From positions 186,001 through 250,000 of the forward strand of contig CAWBAK010000003.1 of assembly GCA_963786805.1 (NCBI GenBank): a stretch of 64,000 nucleotides of DNA, given 5' to 3'. Under the pieces are notes generated by a model, which worked only from the letters and a program-made list of their open reading frames with translations, had not been told where the DNA came from and searched no databases. The stretch comes from CALGFI01 sp963786805 (GTDB lineage: Bacteria; Actinomycetota; UBA4738; HRBIN12). Shown piece after piece: positions 8,962 through 16,780 of the stretch (the stretch's first letter is position 1; each line of letters begins with the position of its first letter). The position numbers and the translations under genes were made by a program.

Positions 8962-10428
8962 ATGAACCAGGCGATCGACTACCACGCGATCTTGCCCGAG
9001 ACGATCCTGTCCGGCACGATCCTGCTGGTCCTGGTCGCCGACGCGTTCCTCAAGCAGCGGCGCAAGTGGTTCACGATGCCGCTCGCGTTCCTCGGAACGC
9101 TGGCCGCGCTGGTCGCCGTGCTCACCCTGATCGGCGAGGACCGCACGACGTTCGGCGGGATGTTCGTCGTCGACGACTTCGCGGTGCTGTTCAAGACCTT
9201 CTTCCTTATCGTCGCCCTGTTCGTGCTGCTCGTGTCGCTCCGGTACTTCCGCGACGGACGCTTCTACCAGGGCGAGTACTACTTCCTGCTCCTCACGTCG
9301 TTCCTCGGCTGCCTGCTGATGCCCTCGTCACGCGACCTGCTGATGCTGTTCATCTCGCTCGAGCTGGTGAGCGCGCCCGGGTTTCTGATCGCGGCGTTCC
9401 GCAAGGACGATCCGAGATCGAACGAGGCCGGTATCAAGTTCTTCCTGATCGGCGTGCTCTCGACGGCGGTGATGCTCTACGGGATGAGCCTCATCTACGG
9501 CTTGACCGGCACGCTGAACCTGACCGAGATCGGCAACGCCCTGTCCTCTCCGCTGCCGCAGGGACAGGAGACGCTGATGCTGGCCGCCATCCTGTTCATC
9601 GTCGCGGGGTTCGCGTTCAAGGTGAGCGCGGTGCCGTTCCAGTTCTGGGCGCCGGACACGTACGAGGGCGCTCCGGTCCCCGTCGCCGCGTTCCTCGCGA
9701 CGGCGTCGAAGGCGGCCGGGTTCGCGGGCCTCCTGCAGCTGATGTTCGTCGCGTTCCCGAACCAGCACGAGTTCTGGACGCCGATCTTCGCGGTGCTCTC
9801 GATCGCGACGATGACGATCGGGAACTTCGTCGCCCTGCAGCAACGACAGGTGGTCCGCCTGCTGGCGTACTCGAGCATCGCGCAGGCGGGCTACATGTTG
9901 CTCCCGTTCGCGCTCGTCTCGGCCGACGCGGCGGTGAACCAGGAGGCGTTCGCCGCCGCCGTCACCTACATCATCATCTACGCGGTGATGACCCTGGGGG
10001 CGTTCGCGGTCGTGATCGCGATGACGAGGGAATCCCACGGGCTCCTGATCTCCGACTTCGCCGGGCTGAGCCGGCGCTCGGGCGTGATCGCCCTCGCCAT
10101 GACGGTGTTCATGGTCTCCCTCGCCGGGATCCCGCCCACGGGTGGGTTCTGGGCGAAGTTCTTCGTCTTCAAGGCGGCGATCGAACGGGGCGGCATCGGA
10201 ACGGCGCTCGCGGTCGTGATGGTCGTGAACTCGGTGGTCAGCCTCTACTACTACCTCGCGGTGCCCAGGCAGATGCTGTTCGCCGAGCCCGAGCACGACC
10301 GCCCGCTCCTGTCGCCTGCCTCGGTCACGTTCGTCACGGTGGTCGCGACGGCGGCGGTGGTGGCGATCGGTGTGTGGCCCGAGCTGATCGCCCACTTCCC
10401 GCCGCTGTCCACCCTCGTCGCGCCCTGA
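8962..10428 (+). CDS. nuoN: NADH-quinone oxidoreductase subunit N (second copy)
   Basis: A 488-residue antiporter-like subunit, complete. Conserved features include the helix-5 Glu in LFISLELVSAPGFLIAAF, the Lys pair in FKVSAVPFQFWAPDTYEG and SKAAGFAGLLQL, and the HX-like YSSIAQAGYML block. The ATG at 8962 follows nuoM by 25 bases. It is the last gene of the nuoA-B-C-H-I-J-K-L-M-N cluster. Its C-terminus differs clearly from the nuoN fragment at 2-187, so the two copies are old paralogues rather than a recent duplication. Confidence 0.93.
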   Translation: MNQAIDYHAILPETILSGTILLVLVADAFLKQRRKWFTMPLAFLGTLAALVAVLTLIGEDRTTFGGMFVVDDFAVLFKTFFLIVALFVLLVSLRYFRDGRFYQGEYYFLLLTSFLGCLLMPSSRDLLMLFISLELVSAPGFLIAAFRKDDPRSNEAGIKFFLIGVLSTAVMLYGMSLIYGLTGTLNLTEIGNALSSPLPQGQETLMLAAILFIVAGFAFKVSAVPFQFWAPDTYEGAPVPVAAFLATASKAAGFAGLLQLMFVAFPNQHEFWTPIFAVLSIATMTIGNFVALQQRQVVRLLAYSSIAQAGYMLLPFALVSADAAVNQEAFAAAVTYIIIYAVMTLGAFAVVIAMTRESHGLLISDFAGLSRRSGVIALAMTVFMVSLAGIPPTGGFWAKFFVFKAAIERGGIGTALAVVMVVNSVVSLYYYLAVPRQMLFAEPEHDRPLLSPASVTFVTVVATAAVVAIGVWPELIAHFPPLSTLVAP

Positions 10429-10549
10429 ACCTGGCTTGGCGGGAACCGGGGAACCCCGCGTAGCGAACGTTCCGTGAGACCATGGGAGCACCGACCGACC
10501 TTCGCCACCGGGCGGAGGTCGATGTGTTTCGAAGGAGGATGAGGTCGAA

Positions 10550-11434
10550 GTGATCGGCCTGAACAGAGTCAAGACCTGGATCCTGATCGCCGCCCTCGGC
10601 GGCGCGTTCGTGCTCGTCGGGTCGTTTTGGGGCACGAACGGCATGGTGCTGGCGCTCGGGATCGCGCTGGTCTTCAACTTCTCGATGTACTGGTTCAGCG
10701 ACAAGATCGCGATCGCGACGACGCGCTCCAAACCCGTGACCGAGCAGGAGGCGCCCGAGCTCTACCGGATCGTCCGCGAGCTCACCCAGACGAACAACAT
10801 GCCGCTCCCTCGCATCTACGTCTCGGAGATCATGCAGCCGAACGCGTTCGCGACGGGCCGGAACCCGCAGCACGCCGCCGTCGCCGTCACGCGCGGGATC
10901 CTGGAGATCCTGGACGAGCGCGAGCTGCGGGCGGTCCTGGCGCACGAGCTCTCCCACGTGGCGAACCGGGACATCCTGGTCTCGAGCGTCGCCGCGGCGA
11001 TCGGGATGAGCATCACCTTCCTCGCTCGCTTCGCGATGTTCTTCGGCGGCGGCGGTGAAGACCGCGACAACTCGTTCGGCATCTTCGGCCTGCTGTTCGC
11101 GTGGATCCTCGCTCCGATCGCGGCCGCGATCATCCAGATGGCCGTCAGCCGGTCGCGCGAGTACCAGGCGGACGAGTCGGGCGCGATCCTGTCGAACGAC
11201 CCGGATGCCCTCGCGAGCGCGCTTCGCAAGCTGGAGGAGACGGCCAAGCGGGTCCCGGTCCCGGCGACCGTCAGTCCGGCCGAGGCGCACATGTTCATCG
11301 TCAATCCGTTCCAGGGGCGCAGCGCCGCGGCCGGGTTCGCGAACCTGTTCCGGACCCACCCGCCGACCGAGGCGCGCATCGCGCGGCTCGAGGAGATCAA
11401 GCACCAGCTGAGCGGAGCCCCGCGAGCTTCTTAA
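10550..11434 (+). CDS. htpX: HtpX-type membrane zinc metalloprotease (M48 family)
   Basis: A 294-residue M48B peptidase. Two N-terminal membrane helices (residues 9-26 and 31-47) are followed by the zinc site H132-E133-x2-H136 in AHELSHVANRD, two further hydrophobic segments (about 150-200), and the third ligand Glu in SREYQADESGA. HtpX degrades misfolded membrane proteins at the cytoplasmic face. The start is GTG 10550 with GAAGGAGGATGAGG upstream. It lies 121 bases after nuoN and so may have its own promoter. Its stop overlaps the stop of the convergent HAD gene by four bases (TTAA). Confidence 0.93.
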   Translation: MIGLNRVKTWILIAALGGAFVLVGSFWGTNGMVLALGIALVFNFSMYWFSDKIAIATTRSKPVTEQEAPELYRIVRELTQTNNMPLPRIYVSEIMQPNAFATGRNPQHAAVAVTRGILEILDERELRAVLAHELSHVANRDILVSSVAAAIGMSITFLARFAMFFGGGGEDRDNSFGIFGLLFAWILAPIAAAIIQMAVSRSREYQADESGAILSNDPDALASALRKLEETAKRVPVPATVSPAEAHMFIVNPFQGRSAAAGFANLFRTHPPTEARIARLEEIKHQLSGAPRAS

Positions 11435-12096
11435 ACCAGTTCCAGCAGAGCCCGGAGGTCCGTGATCACCCGGTGGCCTCCGGGCTCGCTCACGCCTTCG
11501 GCCGGCGTGGCGCCGTCGCGCACGATCAGGACCGTCTGGATGCCGAGGGCCGCGGCGCCGTCGCAGTAGGGGGCTTGATCGTCCACGAAGAGCGCGTTCT
11601 CGGGCTCGACGTTCAGCCGGTCCAGCGCCGCCCGGTAGATCTCGGGCGAGGGCTTCGCGGCGCCGATCTCGAACGACAGGACGACGGCATCGGCCTCGTC
11701 GTACAGGCCGAGTCGTTCGACCACCCCGCGCGTGGAGTGGTCGCAGTTGCTCACGATCGCGAGCGGGAGCCCGCGCCGGCGGAGCTCGCGCATCACCGGC
11801 ACCGAGTCCTCCCACAGGCTCACGCCGGTCTCGAGGAACTCTGTGGTCCGGGCGGTCAGCTCGCGGACGAGCTCGGGCTCCGGTGTCACGCCCGCGGCCT
11901 CCAGGATCGCGGCCAGGTCGCCCTCGGCGCTCCCGAAGGCCCCGGTGCTGCGCAGTGGCCGTGAGAGGTCGAACGCGCCCAGCAGGGCCCGGCGTTCGAG
12001 TCCGAGGCGCTCCTCGAGCTCGAGACGCATCGTCTTCCACTCGGTCCAGGCGAGGGTGTCGTACAGGTCCAGGAGGACCGCGCGGACCTCGTTCAC
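11431..12096 (-). CDS. HAD-superfamily hydrolase
   Basis: A 221-residue haloacid-dehalogenase-like hydrolase. Motif I is LLDLYDTLAW (nucleophile and acid/base Asp pair), motif II AIVSNCDHS, motif III Lys in GAAKPSPEIYRAAL, and motif IV FVDDQAPYCDGAAALG. The cap insert between motifs I and II is helical (C1 type), as in the phosphoglycolate phosphatase/haloacid dehalogenase subgroup. The start is GTG 12096. Substrate cannot be told from sequence; a small phosphorylated metabolite is likely. It follows the HemL-like gene by 41 bases on the same strand and is probably co-transcribed with it. Confidence 0.85.
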   Translation of the reverse strand: MNEVRAVLLDLYDTLAWTEWKTMRLELEERLGLERRALLGAFDLSRPLRSTGAFGSAEGDLAAILEAAGVTPEPELVRELTARTTEFLETGVSLWEDSVPVMRELRRRGLPLAIVSNCDHSTRGVVERLGLYDEADAVVLSFEIGAAKPSPEIYRAALDRLNVEPENALFVDDQAPYCDGAAALGIQTVLIVRDGATPAEGVSEPGGHRVITDLRALLELV

Positions 12097-12137
12097 GGCA
12101 AGGCTGCCTCGTCGTCGGGCGGAGGCGGCGTGCTCGG

Positions 12138-13517
12138 CTACGACACGAGCTCCGAGCAGAAGGCGCCGAACTCGTCGATGTAGTGCTGGACGTCCTCCTC
12201 GGTGTGCTGCACCGAGATCGTCCACTGCTCCTCGTCGCCGGGGGTCATGAAGATCCCACGGTTGATCATCCACGAGAACGACGCGTAGAAGAGCTCGGGG
12301 ATCGTCTCGAGGAAGTCGCGGTAGTTCGTGAGCGGCTCCTTGCGGTAGGAGACGCACCCCTTGGCCCCGAGGTCGACCGCGTGGGCGGGGATCCCGCTGT
12401 TCTCGATCGCTCGCTCGCATCCCTCGGCGAGCATCGTTCCCAGCTTGCCGAGCTGGTCGTACGCGTCCTTCGTCAGGACCTGGGTGAGTGCCGCGAGCCC
12501 CGCCGCGACCGAAAGCGGGTTGCCGTTGAACGTTCCCTGCTGGGCGGCGCCCTTGCCGACCTGCTCCATGAACCGGGCCTCGCCGCCGAACGCACCGATC
12601 GTGGCGCCGCCGCCGACCGCCTTCGCGTACGCGGCGAGGTGCGGCCGGACGCCGTACCGCTCGGTCGTGCCCCCGTAGGCGATCGTCCCGCCGCACTTGA
12701 CCTCGTCGTAGATCAGCACCGCGCCGTGTCGCTCGCACGCGTCGCGCAGCGCCTGGAGGTAGCCGGGCTTGGGCGGCACGAGCCCGATGTTCATCATCAC
12801 CGGCTCGAGGATCACCGCCGAGATCTCGTCGGGGTTGTCGGCGAAGGCCTCCTCGACGGCCTCCGCGTCGTTGAACGGAACCACGATGACCGTGTCCCAG
12901 AGCGCGCGGGGGATGCCCTTGGAGGTCGGCTGCGTCGTGTACCACGCCTTCTCGTGCTCCATGTTGTGCCGAAGGCCGAGCACGTCGGACTCGGGTACCA
13001 CGGAGAACAGCAGCGAGTCGTGATGCCCGTGGTACGAGCCCTCCATCTTCAGGACCTTGTCCCGGCCCGTGGCGGCGCGGGCCACGCGGAGCGCGTCCAT
13101 CGTCGCCTCGGTTCCCGAGTTCACGAACCGCATCTGCTCGAGCTGGAAGCGCTCGCAGATCGCCTCGGCGAGCGCCACGGTGCTCTCGGTCGAGACGGCG
13201 AAGTGGATCCCCTGGTCCGCGACGTTGCGGATCGCCTCGACGATCTTCGGGTGGGCGTGGCCGACCACGTTCACCCCGAACCCGCCGTGGAAGTCGATGT
13301 ACTCGGTCCCGTCGACGTCCCACACGCGCGAGCCCTGCCCTCGCTTCAGGTACACGGGGTAGGGGTCGCCGACCTGGAAGTTCGACGCGACGCCGCTCGG
13401 CATGCTGCGGACCGCGCGCTCGAACAGCGTCTTCGAGCCCGGGGTCCGATCGAGCAGGCGGGCGCTCTCCTTCTCTGCGATCTCCTGCGCCCGTGCCTTG
13501 AGACGGTCGACGTCCAC
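12138..13517 (-). CDS. Glutamate-1-semialdehyde 2,1-aminomutase-like class III aminotransferase
   Basis: A 459-residue PLP enzyme of the HemL branch. HemL converts glutamate-1-semialdehyde to 5-aminolevulinate in tetrapyrrole synthesis. Visible motifs: WDVDGTEYIDFHGGFGVNVVG, FVNSGTEATMDALRVARA, EGSYHGHHDS, YDEVKCGG, and the Schiff-base Lys in AYAKAVGGGATIGAFGG. The start is GTG 13517 with GGGAGGTGAT upstream; longer forms are possible but add no conserved sequence. The classical HemL pattern IxDEVQ/MxGFR is changed here (YDEVKCGGTIAYGG), so this may be a HemL paralogue or another class III aminotransferase rather than the haem-pathway enzyme. No other hem genes are nearby. Confidence 0.78.
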   Translation of the reverse strand: MDVDRLKARAQEIAEKESARLLDRTPGSKTLFERAVRSMPSGVASNFQVGDPYPVYLKRGQGSRVWDVDGTEYIDFHGGFGVNVVGHAHPKIVEAIRNVADQGIHFAVSTESTVALAEAICERFQLEQMRFVNSGTEATMDALRVARAATGRDKVLKMEGSYHGHHDSLLFSVVPESDVLGLRHNMEHEKAWYTTQPTSKGIPRALWDTVIVVPFNDAEAVEEAFADNPDEISAVILEPVMMNIGLVPPKPGYLQALRDACERHGAVLIYDEVKCGGTIAYGGTTERYGVRPHLAAYAKAVGGGATIGAFGGEARFMEQVGKGAAQQGTFNGNPLSVAAGLAALTQVLTKDAYDQLGKLGTMLAEGCERAIENSGIPAHAVDLGAKGCVSYRKEPLTNYRDFLETIPELFYASFSWMINRGIFMTPGDEEQWTISVQHTEEDVQHYIDEFGAFCSELVS

Positions 13518-13666
13518 CGAGGTATCACCTCCCGAGAAGGCGAATGTACCGGCGGCTCCTGAGGGAGGCAATGCACGGATGGGGGAAGGCCGGTCGGGCG
13601 GTTGCGCCGGAACGGCAAGAGTCGGCCGGGTTGCGCCGGGACGAACAACATGCAGGCCGGCGAGGG

Positions 13667-14164
13667 CTACGGGCGGAAGTTCGTGAACTGCAGGGCCACG
13701 CCGAAGTCCTTCTCCTTGACCGCGCGCATGACCGCCTGCAGGTCGTCCTTGGCCTTGGCGCTGACGCGGACCTGATCGCCCTGGATCTGGCTCTGGACCT
13801 TCTTGTTCAGGCCCTTGATGAACTTCGTGAGCTCGCGGGCCTTCTCGTCCGAGATGCCGACGTTCACGTCGATCGACTGGCGGTAGGTGCTCTTCGCGGC
13901 CGGCTGCACCGGCCCGAAGCGGAGCGCCTTCAGGCTGATCTCGCGGCGCACCGCCTTCTCCTTCAGCACCTCGATGGCGGCCTTCAGGCGGTCCTCGGTC
14001 GAGGAGCGGACCTCGATCGACTGGGCCTCCTGCGTGAGGGCGGTTCCGGTGTCCTTGAAGTCGAACCGCTGGGTGATCTCGCGCCGGGCCTGGTCGACGG
14101 CGTTGGAGACCTCGGGCATCGAGACCTCCGAGACGATGTCGAAAGAGAAATCCTGTTTGGCCAC
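13667..14164 (-). CDS. YajQ family cyclic-dinucleotide/nucleotide-binding protein
   Basis: A 165-residue protein with the full YajQ pattern: SFDIVSEVSMPEVSNAVDQA at the N-terminus, QRFDFKDTG, KALRFGPVQPAAKSTYRQ, and the C-terminal VMRAVKEKDFGVALQFTNFRP. The family has two ferredoxin-like domains; members bind nucleotides, and one in Xanthomonas binds cyclic di-GMP. The start is ATG 14164. It lies alone, divergent from tRNA-Tyr, and is a widely conserved single-copy gene whose exact role in actinobacteria is unsettled. Confidence 0.95.
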   Translation of the reverse strand: MAKQDFSFDIVSEVSMPEVSNAVDQARREITQRFDFKDTGTALTQEAQSIEVRSSTEDRLKAAIEVLKEKAVRREISLKALRFGPVQPAAKSTYRQSIDVNVGISDEKARELTKFIKGLNKKVQSQIQGDQVRVSAKAKDDLQAVMRAVKEKDFGVALQFTNFRP

Positions 14165-14236
14165 GCGGCCATCCTACGCAACGCGTCCGGATGGAGACTC
14201 GCGCCTCAGCGCCGTTGCTATCCTCGGAGGTGTTCC

Positions 14237-14318
14237 GGGAGGATGCCCGAGCGGCCAAAGGGAGCGGTCTGTAAAACCGCCGGCTCAGCCTACGGAGGTT
14301 CGAATCCTCCTCCTCCCA
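14237..14318 (+). tRNA. tRNA-Tyr (anticodon GTA)
   Basis: An 82-base class II tRNA. The acceptor arm GGGAGGA (14237-14243) pairs with TCCTCCC (14311-14317), the anticodon stem GCGGT/ACCGC encloses CTGTAAA with GTA at 14271-14273, and the T arm is GGAGG-TTCGAAT-CCTCC. The extra arm is long, as expected for tRNA-Tyr in bacteria. CCA is not encoded. A TATCCT hexamer at 14219-14224 could be its -10 element, but no clear -35 was found. Confidence 0.95.
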
Positions 14319-14371
14319 CGACGGTGACAGACGGACGCGGCGGGTTGTCCTCCAGTTGAGGCGATCCTCGT

Positions 14372-15415
14372 TCAGTCGGAAAGTTCGAGCGGAACCCAGA
14401 AATGGATCGTGGTGCCCTGTCCGAGCGCGGACCGGAGCTCCCAGGTCCCTCCGATGATCTCCACCCGCTCGCGCATCGAGCCCAGGCCGAGATGCCCCGG
14501 GCGAGCCTCGTCGATCCCGCCGGGATCGAATCCTTCACCGTCGTCGCGGCAGATGACGTCGATCCCGTGCATGAGGTCCGAGATCTCGATCGTCAACGTC
14601 GCAGCCTTCGAGTGCTTCTGAGCATTGCGGATGGCTTCGTCGAGCACTCGGAACACCACCGTGCTCACATGCTCTCCGGGCTCGGCGGTACTCGCGAACT
14701 CGAGGGAGGCACGGATGCCGCTCTCGGTCACCGCACGCTGAACGAGCTCACCGACCGCGGCCTTCAGGCCATCGCGATCGAGCGAAGGAGGCCGGAGAAC
14801 GAACAGCAGATGTCGACACCGTTTGATCGCATCGACGAGTTGGTCGCTGAGTGCGCGAAGGTCCGCCCCAACCTTCGGATCCGACTCGCGCTTGCCCAGC
14901 ATGTCCACGCGAAGCATCGCGGCCGTGAGGATCTGGACGGTGTCGTCATGAAGCGCGTTCGCGAGGATCCTGCGCTCCTCCTCTTGCGCTTGGCTGAGCT
15001 TTCGAAGGAGTTTCCGCCGTTGCATGTCGGCTTGGCGCAGTCGTGCATTCGCATCGAGGATCTGTTGGCTGCGAGTGGCCACCTCGCCCTCCAGGCGCGC
15101 GTTGAGGCTGCGAAGGCTGTCCGCGGCGTTCTGGAAGCCGAGAAGCGCCATTTCCATCGGCGCCGCCGCCTCGTTGAGGAACTCGGAAGCCGCGTCCGCG
15201 ACCACGGCTGCCTCCGCGCCCGATCTCGCCCGCGGGAGCCATCGCTTCATCGCCTCGTGATGCACGGCCAGCAGGTCCAACATGCCCATCCCGTGGTTGA
15301 TGGCTTCGCGACCGAGCTCGTACGCACGTGAGCGAGAAGCCTCGGACGGGGTGTGCAGGTGCTCGGTCAAGGCATCGACGTAGCGATCCGTGAGCGTCAG
15401 AACCGCGGTGCTCAT
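14372..15415 (-). CDS. Sensor histidine kinase (HisKA_3) with RsbU-N-like domain
   Basis: A 347-residue cytoplasmic kinase without membrane helices. Residues 1-100 are helical and resemble the N-terminal RsbT-docking domain of RsbU (RYVDALTEHL, AYELGREAINHGMGMLDLLA, HHEAMKRW). A coiled coil (about 105-145) follows, then a NarL-type dimerisation/phosphoacceptor domain with His in ILANALHDDTVQILTAAM, and an HATPase_c domain with DEAIRNAQKHS (N box), CRDDGEGFDPGG (G1) and GLGSMRERV (G2). The ATG 15415 overlaps the phosphatase stop in ATGA. As last gene of the rsbRST operon it is a likely target of RsbT, replacing RsbU; this is inferred. No response regulator is adjacent, but one lies at 26465-27259. 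Confidence 0.88.
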   Translation of the reverse strand: MSTAVLTLTDRYVDALTEHLHTPSEASRSRAYELGREAINHGMGMLDLLAVHHEAMKRWLPRARSGAEAAVVADAASEFLNEAAAPMEMALLGFQNAADSLRSLNARLEGEVATRSQQILDANARLRQADMQRRKLLRKLSQAQEEERRILANALHDDTVQILTAAMLRVDMLGKRESDPKVGADLRALSDQLVDAIKRCRHLLFVLRPPSLDRDGLKAAVGELVQRAVTESGIRASLEFASTAEPGEHVSTVVFRVLDEAIRNAQKHSKAATLTIEISDLMHGIDVICRDDGEGFDPGGIDEARPGHLGLGSMRERVEIIGGTWELRSALGQGTTIHFWVPLELSD

Positions 15416-16011
15416 CGTGCCGCCTCGCAGCGGGCGATCAGGACGAGCGCGTCATCGGCTTTCAGTCGATGGCGGTCGAGGATCCGCGATGCCATGCTCG
15501 AAGGCGCGGCAAGGGTCATGAGCTCGCTCACGAACTCGCTGCGGATCCCATCCGTCGCGAGCGCGAGCAGGTCACCGGGCTCGACCTCGTAGGCCTGCTC
15601 CTTCAATGGGGGCAGGGCAACCCCCACGACTCCACCGGGGAGCATCGCGGTCTCCCGCCGGGAAGGCCCGGAGAGCCGATTCCGCACGAGCACCGCCTCG
15701 ACGTTTCCGACCCCGGCCCAGCGCACGGCGTTGCGCAGCGTGTCGACGTGAACGACCGTCATGACGACGCCGCGGGTGCGGCTGCACGCCTCATGGCTCC
15801 GGCGAAGGAGCACGGATGGGGAGTCCTCGCCCGGATGTGTCGCCGCGGCGATCGCCGCGTTCGCTGCCAGCGTCGCTTCGGGTCCGTGGCCGAGGCCATC
15901 GGCAACCGCGAGCACGTAGCCGTTGGCAGCTGATCGAACGACGTACGCGTCACCGCTGACATCCTCGCCGTCGGCCGGTGAGGAGGCCGCGTCCCAAACG
16001 AGCTGCATCAT
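15412..16011 (-). CDS. RsbX-like PP2C/SpoIIE-family serine phosphatase
   Basis: A 199-residue stand-alone phosphatase domain. The metal-binding motifs are DVSGDAYVV, LAVADGLGHGPEA and LALATDGIRSEF, matching the PPM/SpoIIE fold. RsbX proteins are short phosphatases that reset the stressosome by dephosphorylating RsbR and RsbS. ATG 16011 was chosen because it forms an ATGA overlap with the rsbT stop, the pattern used throughout this operon; a GTG at 16038 would add nine residues. Being small and lacking a regulatory N-terminal domain, it fits RsbX rather than RsbU. Confidence 0.87.
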   Translation of the reverse strand: MMQLVWDAASSPADGEDVSGDAYVVRSAANGYVLAVADGLGHGPEATLAANAAIAAATHPGEDSPSVLLRRSHEACSRTRGVVMTVVHVDTLRNAVRWAGVGNVEAVLVRNRLSGPSRRETAMLPGGVVGVALPPLKEQAYEVEPGDLLALATDGIRSEFVSELMTLAAPSSMASRILDRHRLKADDALVLIARCEAAR

Positions 16012-16424
16012 CCCCGTGCCGGCTGCGGCCTGATCCACTTGCGCATCACCACCGTCGTCCCGTGCCCCTCTTGAGACTCGATCGTGAACTCGTCCATGAG
16101 CCTGCGCGCCCCCGGGAGGCCGAGTCCGAGGCTGGCAACGGTCGAATAGCCGTCCTGCATGGCGAGATCGATGTCGAGGATGCCCGGGCCGTCGTCGCGC
16201 GCGACGATCTCGATGCCCGTTCGGCCGTCCGCGAGCTCGGAGATCATGATGGCCCCCCCACCTGCGTGAACGACGATGTTCCGGGCGATCTCCGAGATCG
16301 CGGTCGCGATCAGCGCGAGATCGCTCCCGCTGAACCCCACCTGCTCCGCGACCTCGCGACCGTGCTGCCGGGCGGCCAGGATGTCCGACTCGAGTCGAAC
16401 GCTGAGCGTGGTCGTGGTCGTCAC
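16008..16424 (-). CDS. rsbT: RsbT-like switch serine/threonine kinase
   Basis: A 138-residue GHKL-fold protein. The N box is TAISEIARNIVVHAGGG, followed by the G1 motif ARDDGPGILDID and the glycine-rich lid SLGLGLPGARRLMDEF. This is the usual length and motif set of RsbT, which is held by the RsbR/RsbS stressosome, phosphorylates both on stress, is released, and then activates a downstream partner. The start is GTG 16424, overlapping the rsbS stop by four bases. Gene order R-S-T supports RsbT over RsbW-type anti-sigma kinases. Confidence 0.9.
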   Translation of the reverse strand: MTTTTTLSVRLESDILAARQHGREVAEQVGFSGSDLALIATAISEIARNIVVHAGGGAIMISELADGRTGIEIVARDDGPGILDIDLAMQDGYSTVASLGLGLPGARRLMDEFTIESQEGHGTTVVMRKWIRPQPARG

Positions 16425-16780
16425 GGGTCTCGGTGCCCGTTCGAGAGGAGCGCGAGGCCGCCTTCCAGATCGAGCGACGTCGAGAGACCCTGGAGGTTGA
16501 GGCCCATCCGGACCATCGCGAACGCCACCTCGGGCTGGACGCCGACGATGACCGTCTTGGCGCCCCGCAGGTGAAGAACGTCGGCGATCACCCTGAGCGA
16601 CCTCGTCGCGTAGGAGTCCAGGACGTCCATGGCGCCGACGTCGATCACGACGCCGCGCGTGCGATGACGCCCGACCCGTTCGGAAAGCTCGTCCTGCAGG
16701 GCCTGGAGCTCGGCATCGGACAGCGCGGCTTGGATCGTCGCGATCAGGAAGGGGCCCTGCTTGAGGATCGGGACGCTCAC
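16421..16780 (-). CDS. rsbS: RsbS stressosome STAS scaffold protein
   Basis: A 119-residue single STAS domain. It begins SVPILKQGPFLIATIQ, and the phosphorylation loop reads DVGAMDVLDSYATRSL with Ser56 after Asp55 at the position phosphorylated by RsbT in Bacillus. RsbS forms the stressosome core with RsbR and binds RsbT. The start is GTG 16780, overlapping the rsbR stop (GTGA). All family landmarks appear intact. Confidence 0.92.
   Translation of the reverse strand: MSVPILKQGPFLIATIQAALSDAELQALQDELSERVGRHRTRGVVIDVGAMDVLDSYATRSLRVIADVLHLRGAKTVIVGVQPEVAFAMVRMGLNLQGLSTSLDLEGGLALLSNGHRDP

Noticed and set aside
10430..10549. Promoter and terminator between nuoN and htpX
   Set aside because: TTGGCG at 10436 and TAGCGA at 10461 are 19 bases apart and match poorly; GCGGGAACCGGGGAACCCCGC gives no convincing stem-loop with a T run.
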